Made by a program: the position numbers and the translations under genes | Assembly (NCBI GenBank): GCA_964247055.1 | Contig: OZ176056.1 | Coordinates: 4,278,001-4,342,000 of the forward strand | DNA: 64,000 nucleotides | DNA from: Paragordius varius | Taxonomy: Eukaryota > Nematomorpha | Direction of reading: 5' to 3' | Shown: piece after piece, positions 41,201 to 53,569 of the stretch | Position numbering within the stretch: the first letter of the stretch is position 1 | Layout of the letters: every line of letters starts with the position of its first letter | The notes under the pieces: generated by a model | Databases searched by the model: none | The model's input: only the letters and a program-made list of their open reading frames with translations | Told to the model about the DNA's origin: nothing

Positions 41201-43715
41201 TAATTAAGGTTTTATAAATTATTGCCAATTTATTTTAAAAAGCCTTGAAATAAACTTTTGGAAAAAACCCTTTTAGGTTATGATAACGAGACTAATATTG
41301 GGCATTTCGATATTTAAATTCACATGTTTGTTGGTATGTAACAAATGTATTCATATGTTTTTACTGACATTTTTTTAAAAACGGATATAATTCTCAAGGA
41401 AATTAATTAATAATTATTTGTGATATTGTGCATCGGCTTTTACAAATTTCGCTCTCAAAAAGCGATTAACTTTTGCGACAAACCATTCATCATTGCATTT
41501 TTCAACGTCTTCGAAATTATTGAAGTGTTGCTCTATCAGGATGTGCTATGATGTAAAGTTTTATCAGTCAGATGGCGCCATTCAACGGATACGGAAAAAA
41601 TTCCTCCCGATTTTAAGGTGTCCATCATTGGTATTGCTGTGCGAGACGAAGCATCATGTAGAAAAATCACTTTGTCATGTCTTTTGGCCACTCAGTTTCT
41701 TTTATGTTGATATGGAAGTTTTACATATACTAATCAATAAAGCATGTTCAACATTTTCTGCCCACAAAAGATAACTTGAATATCCTTTTTATTCTGGTGA
41801 CAATGGGTGCCACAAATGTTCCTTTTCCGGCACAAAATTCGCCATGATTTTTTTGATAAAAAAAGACGCTAGTTTTTTATGAATTCAACTTGTGTGTGTG
41901 TGTGTGTCGTTTGATTTCAGATGCAAAAAATGTGATATACAGTAGCGTATGGCATATAACATTATTAGTCCATGAAAGAATAAAAAAATGTTTTTCTCAA
42001 AAAAAACAAGGGGATATTATGGATATGTCTATATACAACTAGGCTTTTTTTAAAAAATCAGATTTTTTTATTCTTTTGTGGACAAATAATGTTTTATGCC
42101 ATACGCCACTGTATGTATCAAATTTATCGTCTGCGTACTTTGCAAGCTTAGCTCAGATAACACTTGACTACACCTAGTATTAGATCTTTTAATTATGCAA
42201 GCATTTTTATTGCCAACATGATAATATATTGCGAACCGGAACTTACAACAATTAAATATCTAATTACCGAAAATGATAAATCTAATGCTTGTCATTTTTA
42301 GCCAATTTAAAAACCGAAATGACCAATAATACTATCGTTATTGTATATTGTAATATTTTTAAGTATTAAAAAGTCCATAAATTTATAGTAAAAATTGAAT
42401 TATACGGACTAAATGTAAAAATATAACAAAGCCATACTTTATTAAACCCTAATTTATCATATAAAAAACATTTAATTACAATCATGATATACATAATAGA
42501 TTGTGTTACCAATTTAATTCTATATTATACTTTGAAGAATTTAATGAGTTATATTTAAATCAACATAAAAGTATGGTTGTCTTTTAAAAAAAATTTGTCT
42601 TCATATTTTCACGTTTTGTCTTTATAATTTAGATTTTTTCTTTAAATGTTTATAGGGATTATGCCGCCAAAAACTTAAAAAGTTTCACTTCATTGTATGA
42701 TAAAAAAGAAGTTGATTCGTATGACTTTTTTAAAAATATATAATTTCATTACACAAAAGGTGGAACAAACCAATAAATAAACTGTTGAAAATATAAAAAA
42801 GAGAGTTTAATAGATAGATTACATATATGACTTTTATCTATATTTTTTAATTATCTTGATTAACCCACATACGCATGTGCTGAAATTAAATAAATACCGC
42901 AATTTGTAAAAAAATAATTTTATAACAATAAAAGTTTAATTAAAATAAGTAAAAGAAAATTAGAGAGAAATAATGCAAAGCCCCCCAATAAATTAATAAA
43001 TATTTTAAAACTTAAATTAATTTATGTTAATGAGAGGGTTGAAGTCCAAATGGGAATAAAAAAGATGAAATTTATTAAAACAAAATAAAATTGTTATCAT
43101 TGAAATAATCTATTATTTTTGTGTAAAGAATTTTCACTCTTTAAATCTGCATATTTTTATGCGAATTAAATAAAAAATCTGAAGTTCAGTAAAATAATGA
43201 ATGCGAAACCACATTTGTTGAGTAAATTGCCCAATTAAAATACATAAATTAAATTTTTTTATGATTTTGCATTAAATAATCCATTAAAAAATTTTATTTA
43301 TAAATATTTAAATCATAAAAATAATTTGTTAGGTCACATAGTTTATCAAACAATTAAATAGTCTAATCAATCAAAATTACAAGATATGTCAAAATTAATA
43401 TTCAATAATTATGCAAATTAGGGTGTAGAAAATAAATTATGAACAATCAATTTTTAATAATCAAATATACAATTATAAATATTAATGAAATTATTCCACT
43501 AACGAATATTATAATATAAATAGAAAAAATATAAATAAAGATTATCAAATATTTAAAAATTTATTGATAAAATTTTAATTTGGTACTTGTATAAATTGAA
43601 TGGTTATAGCACTTTTTCCGACACCACCGCTCCCAACAACTATAATTTTGTAATTTTGAGACTCTTGAATAGAATTCGTCGCTTTGGATAAATTCCTCTC
43701 TTTGTGAAAAAACAT
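38298..43715 (-). CDS. R-Ras/M-Ras-like small GTPase (6 exons, about 228 aa)
   Basis: A membrane-associated signalling switch. The exons are 43715-43587, 40657-40570, 40485-40383, 39920-39806, 39018-38900 and 38430-38298. All have GT..AG borders and the frame is open. All G motifs are present: P-loop GSGGVGKS (Gly12 and Gly13 equivalents kept), switch [18 protein letters not shown] (Gln61 equivalent kept), GNKCDL and [20 protein letters not shown] and [10 protein letters not shown] are closest to R-Ras. The C-terminus is basic (RLKRKFHKQ) and ends LLCLS, so Cys is third from the end rather than in a four-residue CaaX box. The start is taken at MFFHKERN (43715). An in-frame Met at 43772 (MHKISL) or an upstream exon is possible. 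An optional 81-nt exon may lie at 38748-38668. Intron 1 (2.9 kb) holds a mariner fragment and MITEs D and A. Confidence 0.88.
38668..38748 (-). CDS. Candidate cassette exon of the Ras-like gene
   Basis: The segment has an acceptor (ttttaaaag) and donor (AAAG followed by GTCAAT), with phase 2 at both sides. It would therefore insert 27 residues ([20 protein letters not shown] and seven more) between exons 5 and 6 without changing frame. Composition is less AT-rich than the surrounding intron. If the donor is skipped, the same frame runs on to a stop at 38550 and would give an alternative C-terminus. No transcript evidence is available. Confidence 0.5.
39237..39497. mobile_element. MITE family C copy
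   Basis: Terminal arrays of ttcaaattcac(c)ct-type units face gggtaaatttgaattg-type units, ending in aaatggtata. The core shares aattatgtgttttt and atatgaaatatatcttta with other copies. It lies in the Ras gene intron between exons 4 and 5. Confidence 0.82.
41400..41905 (-). mobile_element. Mariner transposase fragment
   Basis: The minus strand reads [19 protein letters not shown] (about 41688-41632) and, in another frame, [20 protein letters not shown] (about 41510-41452). These match the C-terminal catalytic half of mariner transposases, where HDN precedes the third acidic residue. Stops and frame changes make it non-functional. It lies in intron 1 of the Ras-like gene, next to a family D MITE. 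A parent-MITE relation is possible but unproven. Confidence 0.75.
41897..41907. repeat. (GT)n short microsatellite
   Basis: A short run of GT dinucleotides, about seven units. Confidence 0.8.
41940..42111. mobile_element. MITE family D copy (TA target)
   Basis: The 172-bp element has ends CAGTAGCGTATGGCATATAA and TTATGCCATACGCCACTG, with TA on both sides. The arms carry cattattagtccatgaaagaa and its complement. It is the best-preserved copy of this family. Confidence 0.88.
42385..42650. mobile_element. MITE family A copy
   Basis: It opens agtaaaaattgaattatacg and ends cacgttttgtctttataatt, with internal aaagtatggttgtc. It lies in intron 1 of the Ras-like gene. Confidence 0.8.
42660..43586. 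other. Ras-like gene intron 1, 5' part, nothing recognised
   Basis: Very AT-rich intron sequence without repeat-family matches. Confidence 0.5.
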
Positions 43716-44215
43716 GTGCACTTTACATATGATATAAAAAGGTAAGCGTATGATTAAAGATATTTTATGCAATATAGGATGCTAAACTAAAAAAATTTAT
43801 AATATTAAATGAATTAAATATTTTTAATACTGCATAAATTTACTTCCTTACCTTTCGGGGTAATTTTTCCCGGATCTTTGTTATATCTAAAAAATTAAGG
43901 GATTAGGCTTTATCGAACTTGAAAAAACCTAATTTTTATTCTGCCCCTTTGCTCAATTTTTAAATCTACCACAAAATATATATATATATACACTGCGTCT
44001 CTATTCGGGGCTGCAAACAATATCCAGCCGAAATATATGTACTCTGATTGATAAATATATCAGGATTTTCAAAAGTCTTTGGTTTTGAGAGTGACTAGGT
44101 TAGTAACACTTGTAGTAATTATTTCATATCAAATAATGACAAAATTCCCGTAAATTTATTTAACACTCCATAAAGTTTTAGGGTTATATTACAGAGCGAT
44201 TAAATCTTAAAAAGT

Positions 44216-44772
44216 ATTTAACACCATTCATGTATTTAAATACCCCAGACAATATTTAAATTGATATGTTTAAAAAAATACTGAAAGAAACTTTACCAAT
44301 TTAATTCTGTTCTTCTATCTAATAAAAATTATAAGAATAAGCCAAAATTTTTAAATAAAATTAAGTTTTGGAAAAAAGTACCGTATCAAACTACTTGAAT
44401 GGCATTTTCATTTTGCAACATTGTAAAATATCGAGTCTTTTTTAAATCAACTAATATTAAGTTTACTTTAACAATCACACGTAACATTAATATATGCAGA
44501 AAAAGGGTATATTTTGCATTATTGTATTTTGCTATGCATACTAGTCATCTTGGTTAAATTTTTACCTTTTAGTTTAGCCCTGAATAAGTAATGTCTAGTA
44601 TTTTTTAATAAATTTTTTATTATATTTCAGTTTATTAATGCTATGTAAATGCAAATTGGTTATAATTTATTCCATATTTTTTGAATATTTATATTTAAAC
44701 AAGCCTGGGGTATCTAACTAACCCAATTTGAATCGAAGGAATAAAATAAATGCGTTGTATTCATGAGTTATG
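44216..44772. mobile_element. MITE family B, reversed decayed copy
   Basis: It starts near tttaacaccattcatg and ends near gcgttgtattcatgagtta. In between, taccccagac, ttcttctatctaataaaaat and caagcctggggtatc follow family B in reverse. The TTAA flanks are not intact. Confidence 0.65.
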
Positions 44773-45205
44773 ATTAAGTCAAATATAAAAAGTTAGCCCT
44801 TTAAGCGTATTATAAAAAAAAATTTTAAAAAATGTAAAATTGTAAAAAATCATCATTTCAACTTTTTGCCACTATTTTTTTATAAATTTTTAAAGTACAA
44901 ATGCAGACGCTAAAATATTATGGCTAAAAAATTTATAATATACATATCATATTTACCAGCTAAAACGTACAATTTAATTTCAATGTCGGTTAGTGTCGAT
45001 GTTTTGTAGCTTCCCAATTTCAAATCGAAATGACATAACTGTAGAATATATAACCTTATCTCTCTATGAGAACAATGTTTTATTAAATTTTAAGTAACTT
45101 TCAAAGTTGCTTATTAACAATATTGAGCTCAGGGATATAAAACTACCCCATATGTCAACTAGGGCAAAAAAGTGAAAAGGTCATCAAGTGTTATAATTTT
45201 GTTAA

Positions 45206-45525
45206 CACTTGGATACAGCACACTCATTAGTCCTTCGATCCAAATCGGGGTGGTTGGATACCCCAGGTCTGTTTAAAATCAAATACTTTAAAATGTATGG
45301 AAGGAATCGGAACCATGGTAAAATTTTGCACTTGTATAACATTAATAAACCGAAATATATAAAAAAAATATCTAAAAATACTTGATATTACTAATTTTAA
45401 ACTAAAACCGAAAGGTAAAAATTTCGTCCACATGACATGTGTGAAATGGTAAAATAATATCTTACTACAAAAAAACCGCTTCTTCTTTTTCTTTCATTGT
45501 CAGATGTAATTTAAGAAGACGATTC
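45206..45525. mobile_element. MITE family B, truncated copy
   Basis: TTAA (45202-45205) is followed by CACTTGGATACAGCACACTC, then ggtggttggataccccaggt and ttgtcagatgtaatttaa. The right third is missing beyond about 45525. Confidence 0.78.
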
Positions 45526-45991
45526 CTACGCTTTTACACATCTCAGGGCAAGGGGACGTAATAAATTAACTGATGCAAGAGTGAATCCGTAATAAACTAA
45601 ATATATTCTGACCTAAAATAAATTATATTAAAAATTCTACCAGCAAAATTTTAGCAAATCAAAGAATAAATGAAAATCTATTTTTAATTCATATACTTAG
45701 AGTACGAGCCGTATTAAGCCGGTCCAATGATTTAGTAATATAATGTGAGTCAAAAATTTTCATGAAAAAAGATAAAATTTTCAGATAATATTTAGCTGCA
45801 ATTATATTGAAGAATGTATGAATAAAAATCTCACCTAAAATGGGGGAAATTTTAAATTAAAAATGTTGTGTAACAATAAAAAGATGATGGGATTTAAGAA
45901 TATAGAATTAAAATATAAAAAATCAGTTAGGAGCCAAAATATTAGGAATTAAAAATATAAAAAATCAAAAAGGGCTTATCTATGGTGTGAT

Positions 45992-46658
45992 TAGGGTTGT
46001 GCTGACCAAGTCATGACCCGGTCATTGACTATTTATTTTTTGACCATGGTTATTTTAAAATCAGATGTTTTTGAAAAATAGCTGGTAATTTTTTGGAAGT
46101 TATTAAAAAAATATAAATTAAATATTTAAATTTGCTTATTTAACAATATATAATTGTTAAACACGCATCCTTGTAACATTAGCATTTAAGCATATCCAGT
46201 TATTTCGAAAAACAAAACAATCAAGCATTTTGCAAAATATGCATTTATTTCATATATGTGAGCCAATAAAATAAAAAAATTTTATAATTGGATATTTCAA
46301 TGATGAAAGAAAGTGTAAAACAAACTAGAATTTTATTTGAAGTATTCAGTATTAAAAGCTATGTATTTGAAGATTTAGAAGGCGACAAACATGTGGCAAA
46401 ATCTATTTGAAGACAAAATTCTTGATTAAATTTGATTGAAAATATTTGAAAAAATAAATATCCAAAAAATGTATAATATAAACTTTCAAGAAAAAACATG
46501 ACATTATTAGTGAAACGCAAGTGTGGTACGAACATTATTTTAATCCAATATCGGATGATATTTATTTTAGTAAAAAATGGTCATGACCGTGCTCCTGACC
46601 ATGGTCTGACTAAGTCTGACCGGACCTTTTTAAAAAAGCAATCAAATGCACAACTCTA
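45992..46658. mobile_element. Non-autonomous hAT element with perfect 8-bp duplication
   Basis: The 667-bp element has ends TAGGGTTGTGC and GCACAACTCTA (one mismatch), flanked by ggtgtgat at 45984-45991 and 46659-46666. Near the ends, gaccaagtcatgacccggtc and gtctgactaagtctgaccgg give a second, inexact inverted pair rich in the unit tgacc. No ORF. Confidence 0.88.
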
Positions 46659-46666
46659 GGTGTGAT

Positions 46667-47010
46667 ACATACGAGCGGCTAAAATTGCACAAGCTCTGCA
46701 AAAACCTGCCTACTTGACGCGACACCCCAAGCCCTCCAATAATTCGCCCAGGTATCCCAAAGCCGGGTAGAAGAGACCTACAGAGAATCTGCAAAGTAGT
46801 TACGGTCAGCAGCGGAAAGTTGAAATGTCCTCAGATTTCCCAAAATAGAGACAGTCAAATTCGACCTGGAAATCGAAATTATAGGATTTAATGAGTACAA
46901 GGGTTCCTGCTATTTTAGGCTAAAGTATGGTAAGATATCCACTATCCAGAAAAGCCATCCCTAAAATCTCGGCGTTTTTGTGGTAGTAAAGTTACAATCC
47001 AACATTCGGG
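46667..47010. other. Composition island, possibly an old mobile element
   Basis: A stretch with clearly higher GC than its flanks and no long ORF. It continues directly after the hAT duplication, so the hAT element inserted into it. No protein motif could be assigned on either strand. Confidence 0.35.
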
Positions 47011-48280
47011 TTTAAACGACTCATCTACAAACCTTCGGAATATGGGTTGCATCCACGATATCATATAAAAATTTAAACGTTCTCATCAATTGACTCATGC
47101 TCGATTAGGGAAAAATAATAACGCATGGAAAAAGATTCAAACTGGTTTATTTTTTTCTATTTTTATATTAAAATAAAGTAATGTCCTGTTGACCAATTTT
47201 TTATTTCCTTACCACAAAAGCGTAAATAACTTTCTTTAATCACTTGTAAGGCCCATAAGCAAAAAAACATAGTAATTACTTTTCTCATCAGAATATATAT
47301 TTTATCAGGCTATTTTATACCCTCCTTGTAGGCTAAACTTCGCTTCAACGAAATTTTGCTAAATATAAAATTCTTGACAATGCATTTAATAAATATTTTT
47401 ACTTGATATCAATTTTAAGCAAATATTTGAAACTTATATCGTGCGACAGATTTTTGGCGTTTTAAAGGCAGCTAGGCCATTTTCGAAGAGCGAAAAGTTT
47501 AAGACTTTCGGATCCCACGAAATTAATTTTATATATAATTTTTTAGTAATTGTATTTGGAATCAAACCTATACCTTTCATAAAAAATATTTATTTAAAAA
47601 GCGTGCGCAATTTTCGGTGCTGATATAAGGCAAACTTTTCTATATCACTCTTAAGGGCCAAATGCACCATGATAATCTTGATACATTTTTTTATCGAATA
47701 ATATAACATCATGATATATTTTATACTCCTCGATTTTAATCTTAGTGTAAAGTTTATGAGATATTTTAACGATATTTTTTAGCATGAATCATTTGGCGTG
47801 TACAAAAAAATTTATATAAAATAAGTCCAAATTTAGGTATTTCATAATATTAAGAAGTTACCCCAAGTTATTTTTCTTATTTGACTTGTATTAGAATCGG
47901 GATGCATTTTTCTGGCTAATATATATTTCATCATTTTATATGTGTTGCACCTAATAGATGGACCATATATATAATGCCGATATTCAATATTTAAAATAAG
48001 AAAAATATTTGATTTTATCGAATTTATGTTTTTTCAGCCAAACCCCACTAAAAACTTATGACTCCAGACAATATTTTTAAGTATGTTTTTATCAATACTG
48101 ATCGCTGATTTTGCCGTTATTTATGTGAAGCAATAAAGGTTCAAATATTTTTCTTATATATCATGTAAACCAAAACAAAAAAATAAAACTGATATATTTT
48201 TTATATTACAGATATATTTATTCCCTGTATGATCAATAACATTGCACCTTTTATAGTTTACATTTAAATTCAAATTTGTT
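47011..48280. other. Upstream flank of the HAUS1-like gene
   Basis: AT-rich. The small ORF at 47441-47623 has no recognisable domain. No defined promoter element. Confidence 0.4.
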
Positions 48281-50438
48281 ATGGATTGGCACATAACATC
48301 GGATTATAAAGAAACAATCGATATATTAAATTCCATATTAAATGTATTGCAAGTGGAAAATTTCGATATTTTGGCTAACAATCAACTTCAAACTCTGAAC
48401 GAATTATTTATTCAAAATCAAAATATTCAATATACCCAGGAATTCGTAACTGATATGTTAAAATGTTCTAAACTTAATGAGCAAACAAATAAACCTTCAA
48501 ATGGACTTTGTGCCGAAAATGAGAACATAGAATTTTACAACAAAAAAATTGAACACTATAAGCTTTGCTGGAAAAATAAAAATTTAGAACTGTTAAAGAA
48601 TGGTTATGACAATAATTCAAATGAGTTTAACTATAAACTCATATTTCAAAAGATGGACGTAAATATTTTATTAAATTTTCGTATAATGATTAATTTTAAA
48701 AAATATTTTGATTATATTTCAGAGCTTTGAAATATAAACATTACATTACAAGTAACAAAGTTTTATTGATAAATATATTCAACTGCTTGGAAATAAATTC
48801 GTATTTATAATAATATTAGCCATCGAGATCAGTTTTAATATGAATATATAATATTTTTACATAAAATTTTATTAATTTTGCTTGGTGGAATAACATAATT
48901 AACCCCTAGTTATTTCGAAAGAACAATTCATTCCATAAATAAGCTTTTACAATAAAAAAATTTCTTTTACCTAACAAGACAGATCCCTAATATATAAAAC
49001 TAACTTTACAAAAGATAAGGTATTTAAGGTCCAAAAAACTATTTCTAAATATAATTATTTTATTCATTTGTTTAAGGTTTGTCCTACCTTTATTTTTTGT
49101 AAATTTTCGTTTATTACGGTTAAGCTTTTAATGGTAAAAGTAAATTTTTAAATATTTTAAAGTTTATAAAGTTTTTTCTCTTTATTTTATTATAGAATGC
49201 TGTTATTGATATTTACTTTTTAACCTAATCAAATTTTGACCGAGGCCTTAAAAAAGTATTTAACGCAAAAATCTAGTAATTAAATCATTATTTAGTATTT
49301 TAACATATAAAGTCATCAGGAAAGGCCTAATTTAGTTTTCAATTATTTCTGTTGTTAGGTGATTGACCTCTATTTTTTTTCTCGTAAATTTATAGCCCCC
49401 TAAATTTAATTTATGTAAAAATATACTTTTTTTTCATATTATACGAACAAAACGTAAAAAAATAAAGACAAATATTTTTTTCTAAAAGACAACCATACTT
49501 TTCAATTCTTATTTTTTAAAATTATAACGCATTGTTTAAATTGCAAAGTATGAAAGAGAGATATATATATTGGTAACAATCAATTTTATATTTTTAAGGG
49601 GTAAGTAAATATTTTATATAAGCAAAATGAAGGTTTAAAAAAGTATGGTAGTCTTTTGAAAAAAATATTTGTCTTTATATTTTAACGTTTTGTCCGTATA
49701 ATATCAATTTTTAATGTTATTAATAAAACAATGTTTTTGAAATGTAAATATATGGTTTTGCTTTCAAAAATATATGTTTTGTCTTGTCCCTGAATAAAAT
49801 AATGTTAGCGGGATAACATAATAAATCGCGCAATGTGAAATTAAATTTTTTTTAAACTGTTAACTCGGTTATGGAACCAATTATATTAAATGGAATGTAT
49901 TATTATAATTCCATGTTTTTTAAAAGATTGATTGAAAGTTTTTACAGTAAAAATGGATATTTTACGGACGACGCATAAAAATATAAAGATAATTTTTTTT
50001 CAAAGACAACCATCCATACTTTTTCAAACCTTATAATTTATCCTATTAAAATCAGTAAATAACAATCGAAAAATATGTTGATTGTGTTACCAATAAGCCT
50101 TTCAATTTTATACTTTGTTGTTCATGTTATATTCAAAAAATCACGATCTAAAAAGTATGGTTGTTAGAATAAAATATTGTTTTTTACTGTAAAAATAGCG
50201 CACACCTCCAAATTTTGTTTTAGCTCGGGGGATATTTTTTAAAAATAAAAATTATAATTGCTTGAATCGTATATAATTTATGTAATATTTTTTTTCATAG
50301 GAATACAAAGATATCCACAGCAAACTTGAAAAATTGGATGCCAAATTTGCAGCATATCAAGAATTGCCTTCAGATGCGGATCTTATCAAAGCACGCATAA
50401 TAGAACTAAAAAATGAAATTTATTTGCTTGAAAATTAG
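48281..50438 (+). CDS. HAUS1: HAUS1-like augmin subunit (2 exons, 171 aa)
   Basis: Augmin recruits gamma-tubulin to spindle microtubules. Exon 1 (48281-48658) encodes 126 residues that are mostly helical and hydrophilic. Exon 2 (50301-50438) adds 45 residues, joined in phase 0 with GT..AG borders. The last exon, SKLEKLDAKFAAYQELPSDA then DLIKARIIELKNEIYLLE, parallels the human HAUS1 C-terminus (KLESYLDLMPNPSLAQVKIE then EAKRELDSIEAEL). The N-terminus (ILNSILNVLQVENFDI..LQTLNELFIQN) fits the start of that family loosely. At 171 aa it is well short of human HAUS1 (278), so middle coiled-coil exons may be missing from my model or lost. Intron 1 holds two family A MITEs. The match rests on spacing and character rather than high identity. 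Confidence 0.55.
49430..49715. mobile_element. MITE family A copy in HAUS1-like intron
   Basis: ttatacgaacaaaacgtaaa at the left and acgttttgtccgtataatat at the right, with the caaccata / tatggtagtc pair inside. Confidence 0.82.
49945..50189. mobile_element. MITE family A copy (TA flanks)
   Basis: It begins cagtaaaaatggatatttta and ends attgttttttactg, with TA on both sides. The right half is shortened. It lies in the HAUS1-like intron, about 110 bp before exon 2. Confidence 0.78.
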
Positions 50439-51053
50439 TTTGAAACATTGATGTTTATATTTATAAATTATGTTTATTTAATTTATTTTTTGGTATTCCA
50501 TAAAAGCAGTAGATATAAAATCGTCAAAGCTTTATATATTTCAAAGGTTTTTTTAAATATTGAAAACGAGAAAGATTTGAAAAACTAAAATATTAAGTAA
50601 CTAAAATATTTTATTATTTCTATGATGTTATTTAAATTTGGAGTTGCCCAGCAGACTACCCTTAAAATAGCATTTGTATTATAAAAAAGATGTTAAGGTT
50701 TCTAAATTTAAAAATGTTTGTAAAACGCAAAATCTTTAACCACACGCTTAAAAGTTTTTTATAATTTTTAGGAAATTGCCTAGCCAACTAGTTTGGGGCA
50801 TGCTTGGTTCAATTAAAAATTTTATTGTAAGGAGATCATAATTAGACTGGTTTATTGTAGATAATTAATTTTTATATTTTAATTATTCCATTCATAAATT
50901 TAATTTTTTAATGAGGATATTTAATCAATGTTCGGTAAGGTTTAATAGAAATCGGTGAGCAGACCTAGCTAAATAACCAAATACCACACAAAAAAACCGG
51001 CGGGCCACACATTAATCAAAAAATATCTTTTGCGCCAAATAATTATTGATATT
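50439..51053. other. Downstream flank of the HAUS1-like gene
   Basis: AT-rich, no recognised repeat or gene. Confidence 0.45.
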
Positions 51054-51310
51054 ATACCATTTACAATTTTAATTTCACCCTTAAACAATTCAAATTCACC
51101 CTAAAAATATTAAGTGTTTCCCGAATAACAAAACTCATCATTAATATGGAATATATTTTTACGACATAATTTATTGTTCAGCATTTTAATTTTAAACAGA
51201 ATTACATATTTTAAAAAAATTATAAAATAAAGGTAATTTTTATGAAAAATACATAATTAAATTGTTCGAGGGTGAATTTGAATTGTTCGAGGGTGATATA
51301 AATTGTCAAA
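51054..51310. mobile_element. MITE family C copy
   Basis: It starts accatttacaattttaattt and ends gggtgatataaattgtcaaa. It contains ttcaaattcacc and gggtgaatttgaattgttcg units and the family core. Confidence 0.82.
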
Positions 51311-51475
51311 TTAATTTCGTTAGCATAAAAATCCATGAATGTGAATAACCACGGCTTTGATTCCAAATATCCTTTTTTAATTTAATTTTTGTTTTTTTTC
51401 CCTTCCAGACTTTTTTTTAAATAAATCGCCTTTATGTCATTTTTATATATTTTCTCCTTCCAAAGGTAAGCGTGT

Positions 51476-51506
<31 letters not shown>

Positions 51507-51997
51507 TTCCATTCCTTTCTGTCTACTGATTGGTCGTTTAATATATTTAAAAAGTCTAAGTTATCCTGAATAGTGGATTGCCAGTTATGAGGTCTACTGA
51601 GAAATAAAATGGCCTATATTTTGATTCTGGTGGTTTTTGGCCAATTAGATAGTTTTTTATGTGCCACAAGTTACATTAAATAACTATAAAATTTGGTGGT
51701 ACTATTCTTTTTTTAAATATAATTTGCATGTAGTGAAATATCATAAATTATCATTAACTTTATAAAAAAATTGAAAACAAAAATATTTATTGGTATGTTT
51801 TTTTGAATTTGGAACCGTGGCTTTTCCAAAAGATGTGACAACTTTACCCTTTTAATCTCCCAAATTAGTAAAAACGCCATTAGATAAAATTTCATCAAAA
51901 TGGTTTTGGTTTAATTCCTCATAATAGTCTTTAATGTATAAATTCTTGTTAGGAAATACATTTTTACTTTGTAAAGATTTTTTATCAACATATCAAC
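51311..51997. other. Intergenic with (TA)n run, nothing else recognised
   Basis: A TA microsatellite lies at about 51476-51503. The remaining AT-rich sequence has no coding motif. Confidence 0.45.
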
Positions 51998-52238
51998 GGT
52001 TTAGAGAGGCGCAGCTAAGCGAGGGAAAAATGGGCAGATGCACAGGGCGCCGTTTTTTAAAAAATTTTCAATTTTGTTCTCAGAAAAGGTATTTAATTAT
52101 TATTTTAAATAGGTCATAAAAAAATCAACGGTTCGAATTTGATATTTTTATAAATTGCAACAGGTTGCATGGTGAAGGGGGGGTGGGCATCATGGATTCA
52201 TACACAGGGCGCCCGAAATGCAAACTACGCCTCTGACT
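51998..52238. mobile_element. Short element with GAGGCGCAGCT / ACTACGCCTC ends
   Basis: gagaggcgcagctaag near 52000 and aactacgcctctg near 52237 form an inverted repeat resembling the CAGAGGCGTAGCT ends of animal DNA transposons. Both edges are GC-rich, with cacagggcgcc repeated near each end. No clear target duplication. Confidence 0.55.
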
Positions 52239-52879
52239 GTTTTCATAGTCGAAATAATCGGTCTGGACCGATGGGGTTTAGAGTCTGTTCCGGCGTGATG
52301 TTCAACACAAATGCAGATTTAGCTACCCGCTTTTAATCGTAATCCCCCTTTTTAACATATTTTAGAAAATTGCCAAACGCTCCGCCCCCATGTACCAAAC
52401 CTTGACGCAATTATTGAGGTATCAACGAGATAGTTATTAAATTTAAGCATAACGAAATCGCAAACATGGATGGTTTTTTAATATATTTCATCGAAGGTTT
52501 GCGCCATTTTTTGTCCTTTTAGTGTAACAAATTATCAAACATATCCGATAATTTCAATTTTTGAATATGGGCCAACGCATGCTCGAAAGCTTTATTTGAA
52601 TAACTATGTTAATTGAATTATTCATGTTGATATGGAACAGTTAAATACTCTAATATATTACCTAAAAAAATTCTTTCATTAAAAATGGCCTAAAGTTAAG
52701 TGAGAATGGGAACAAATCAAAGCACTGTATGTGGATAAGTTTTAAGATGAACCTCTTTCAATTCTATTTTGGAATATATGAAAGGCCAACTCATATTATC
52801 TTAAAATCCCAAGTTTCCGACTTTTTTATGATCAAATGTACCGTTTTTTTATTTTTAAGTTGCTAATATATTTTTTTTG

Positions 52880-53130
52880 ATAATTTGGCCGCGAATAATT
52901 TTACCTAAAAAGATTTACAAAATCTAAATAAAATTGATTTATAAACAAATTTTCTGAATAAATTTTTTCCGATTTCGGGAATGAACTAGCCAAAAATGTT
53001 AAAAATAGTAATTTTCACACTTTTAAGTTTGAAATCTAATAAAATATTTGGTAATTCCCACATATTATGCGGAGGATTTTTTTAATCAAAAAATGCGGTC
53101 CGCCAACCCATTTGTGTTGGACACACCTGA
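52880..53130. mobile_element. hAT-like relic (right end preserved)
   Basis: The right edge ccgccaacccatttgtgttg then gacacacctga matches the right end of the hAT elements at 5140-7690 and 22392-22671. The internal aaatctaaataaaattgatt also matches 22392-22671. The left end is worn. Confidence 0.6.
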
Positions 53131-53284
53131 TTTAAATCATAGGTATTATTGTCGTTTATTGTCTTGTAATTTTGACAATTAATATTTTTCGGCATAAATT
53201 ATTTTGGTGATAAATTCCATACATATAATATTGGTCACATATTTGAACACTAAAATATTCAGTATTAAATTAAACATTAAATTA

Positions 53285-53569
53285 CAGAAATTGAAATTAT
53301 ACGGACAAAAACGAAAAATATAAAGACCAAATTTTTTAAAAAGACAACCATACTTTTCAATCCTTAATTTATCCTAAAACCTTATATAACAATCGTAAAA
53401 TATGTAATTGATTTTATTACCAATACATATCTCTATTCTATACTTTGGAGTTTAAAACAATGTGTTATATTTAAAAATAATCAAGATTTAAAAAGTATGG
53501 TTGTATTTTAGAAAAAAATATTTGTCTATATATTTTTAACTTTTGTCCGTATAATTCCAATTTTTACTG
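53285..53569. mobile_element. MITE family A copy (TA flanks)
   Basis: It begins cagaaattgaaattatacgg and ends gtataattccaatttttact plus g, flanked by TA. 285 bp. It is upstream of the spondin-like exons. Confidence 0.87.

Noticed and set aside
52120-52150. ggttcgaatt resembling a tRNA B box
   Set aside because: No A box or cloverleaf at the required spacing. No tRNA gene was recognised anywhere in the window.
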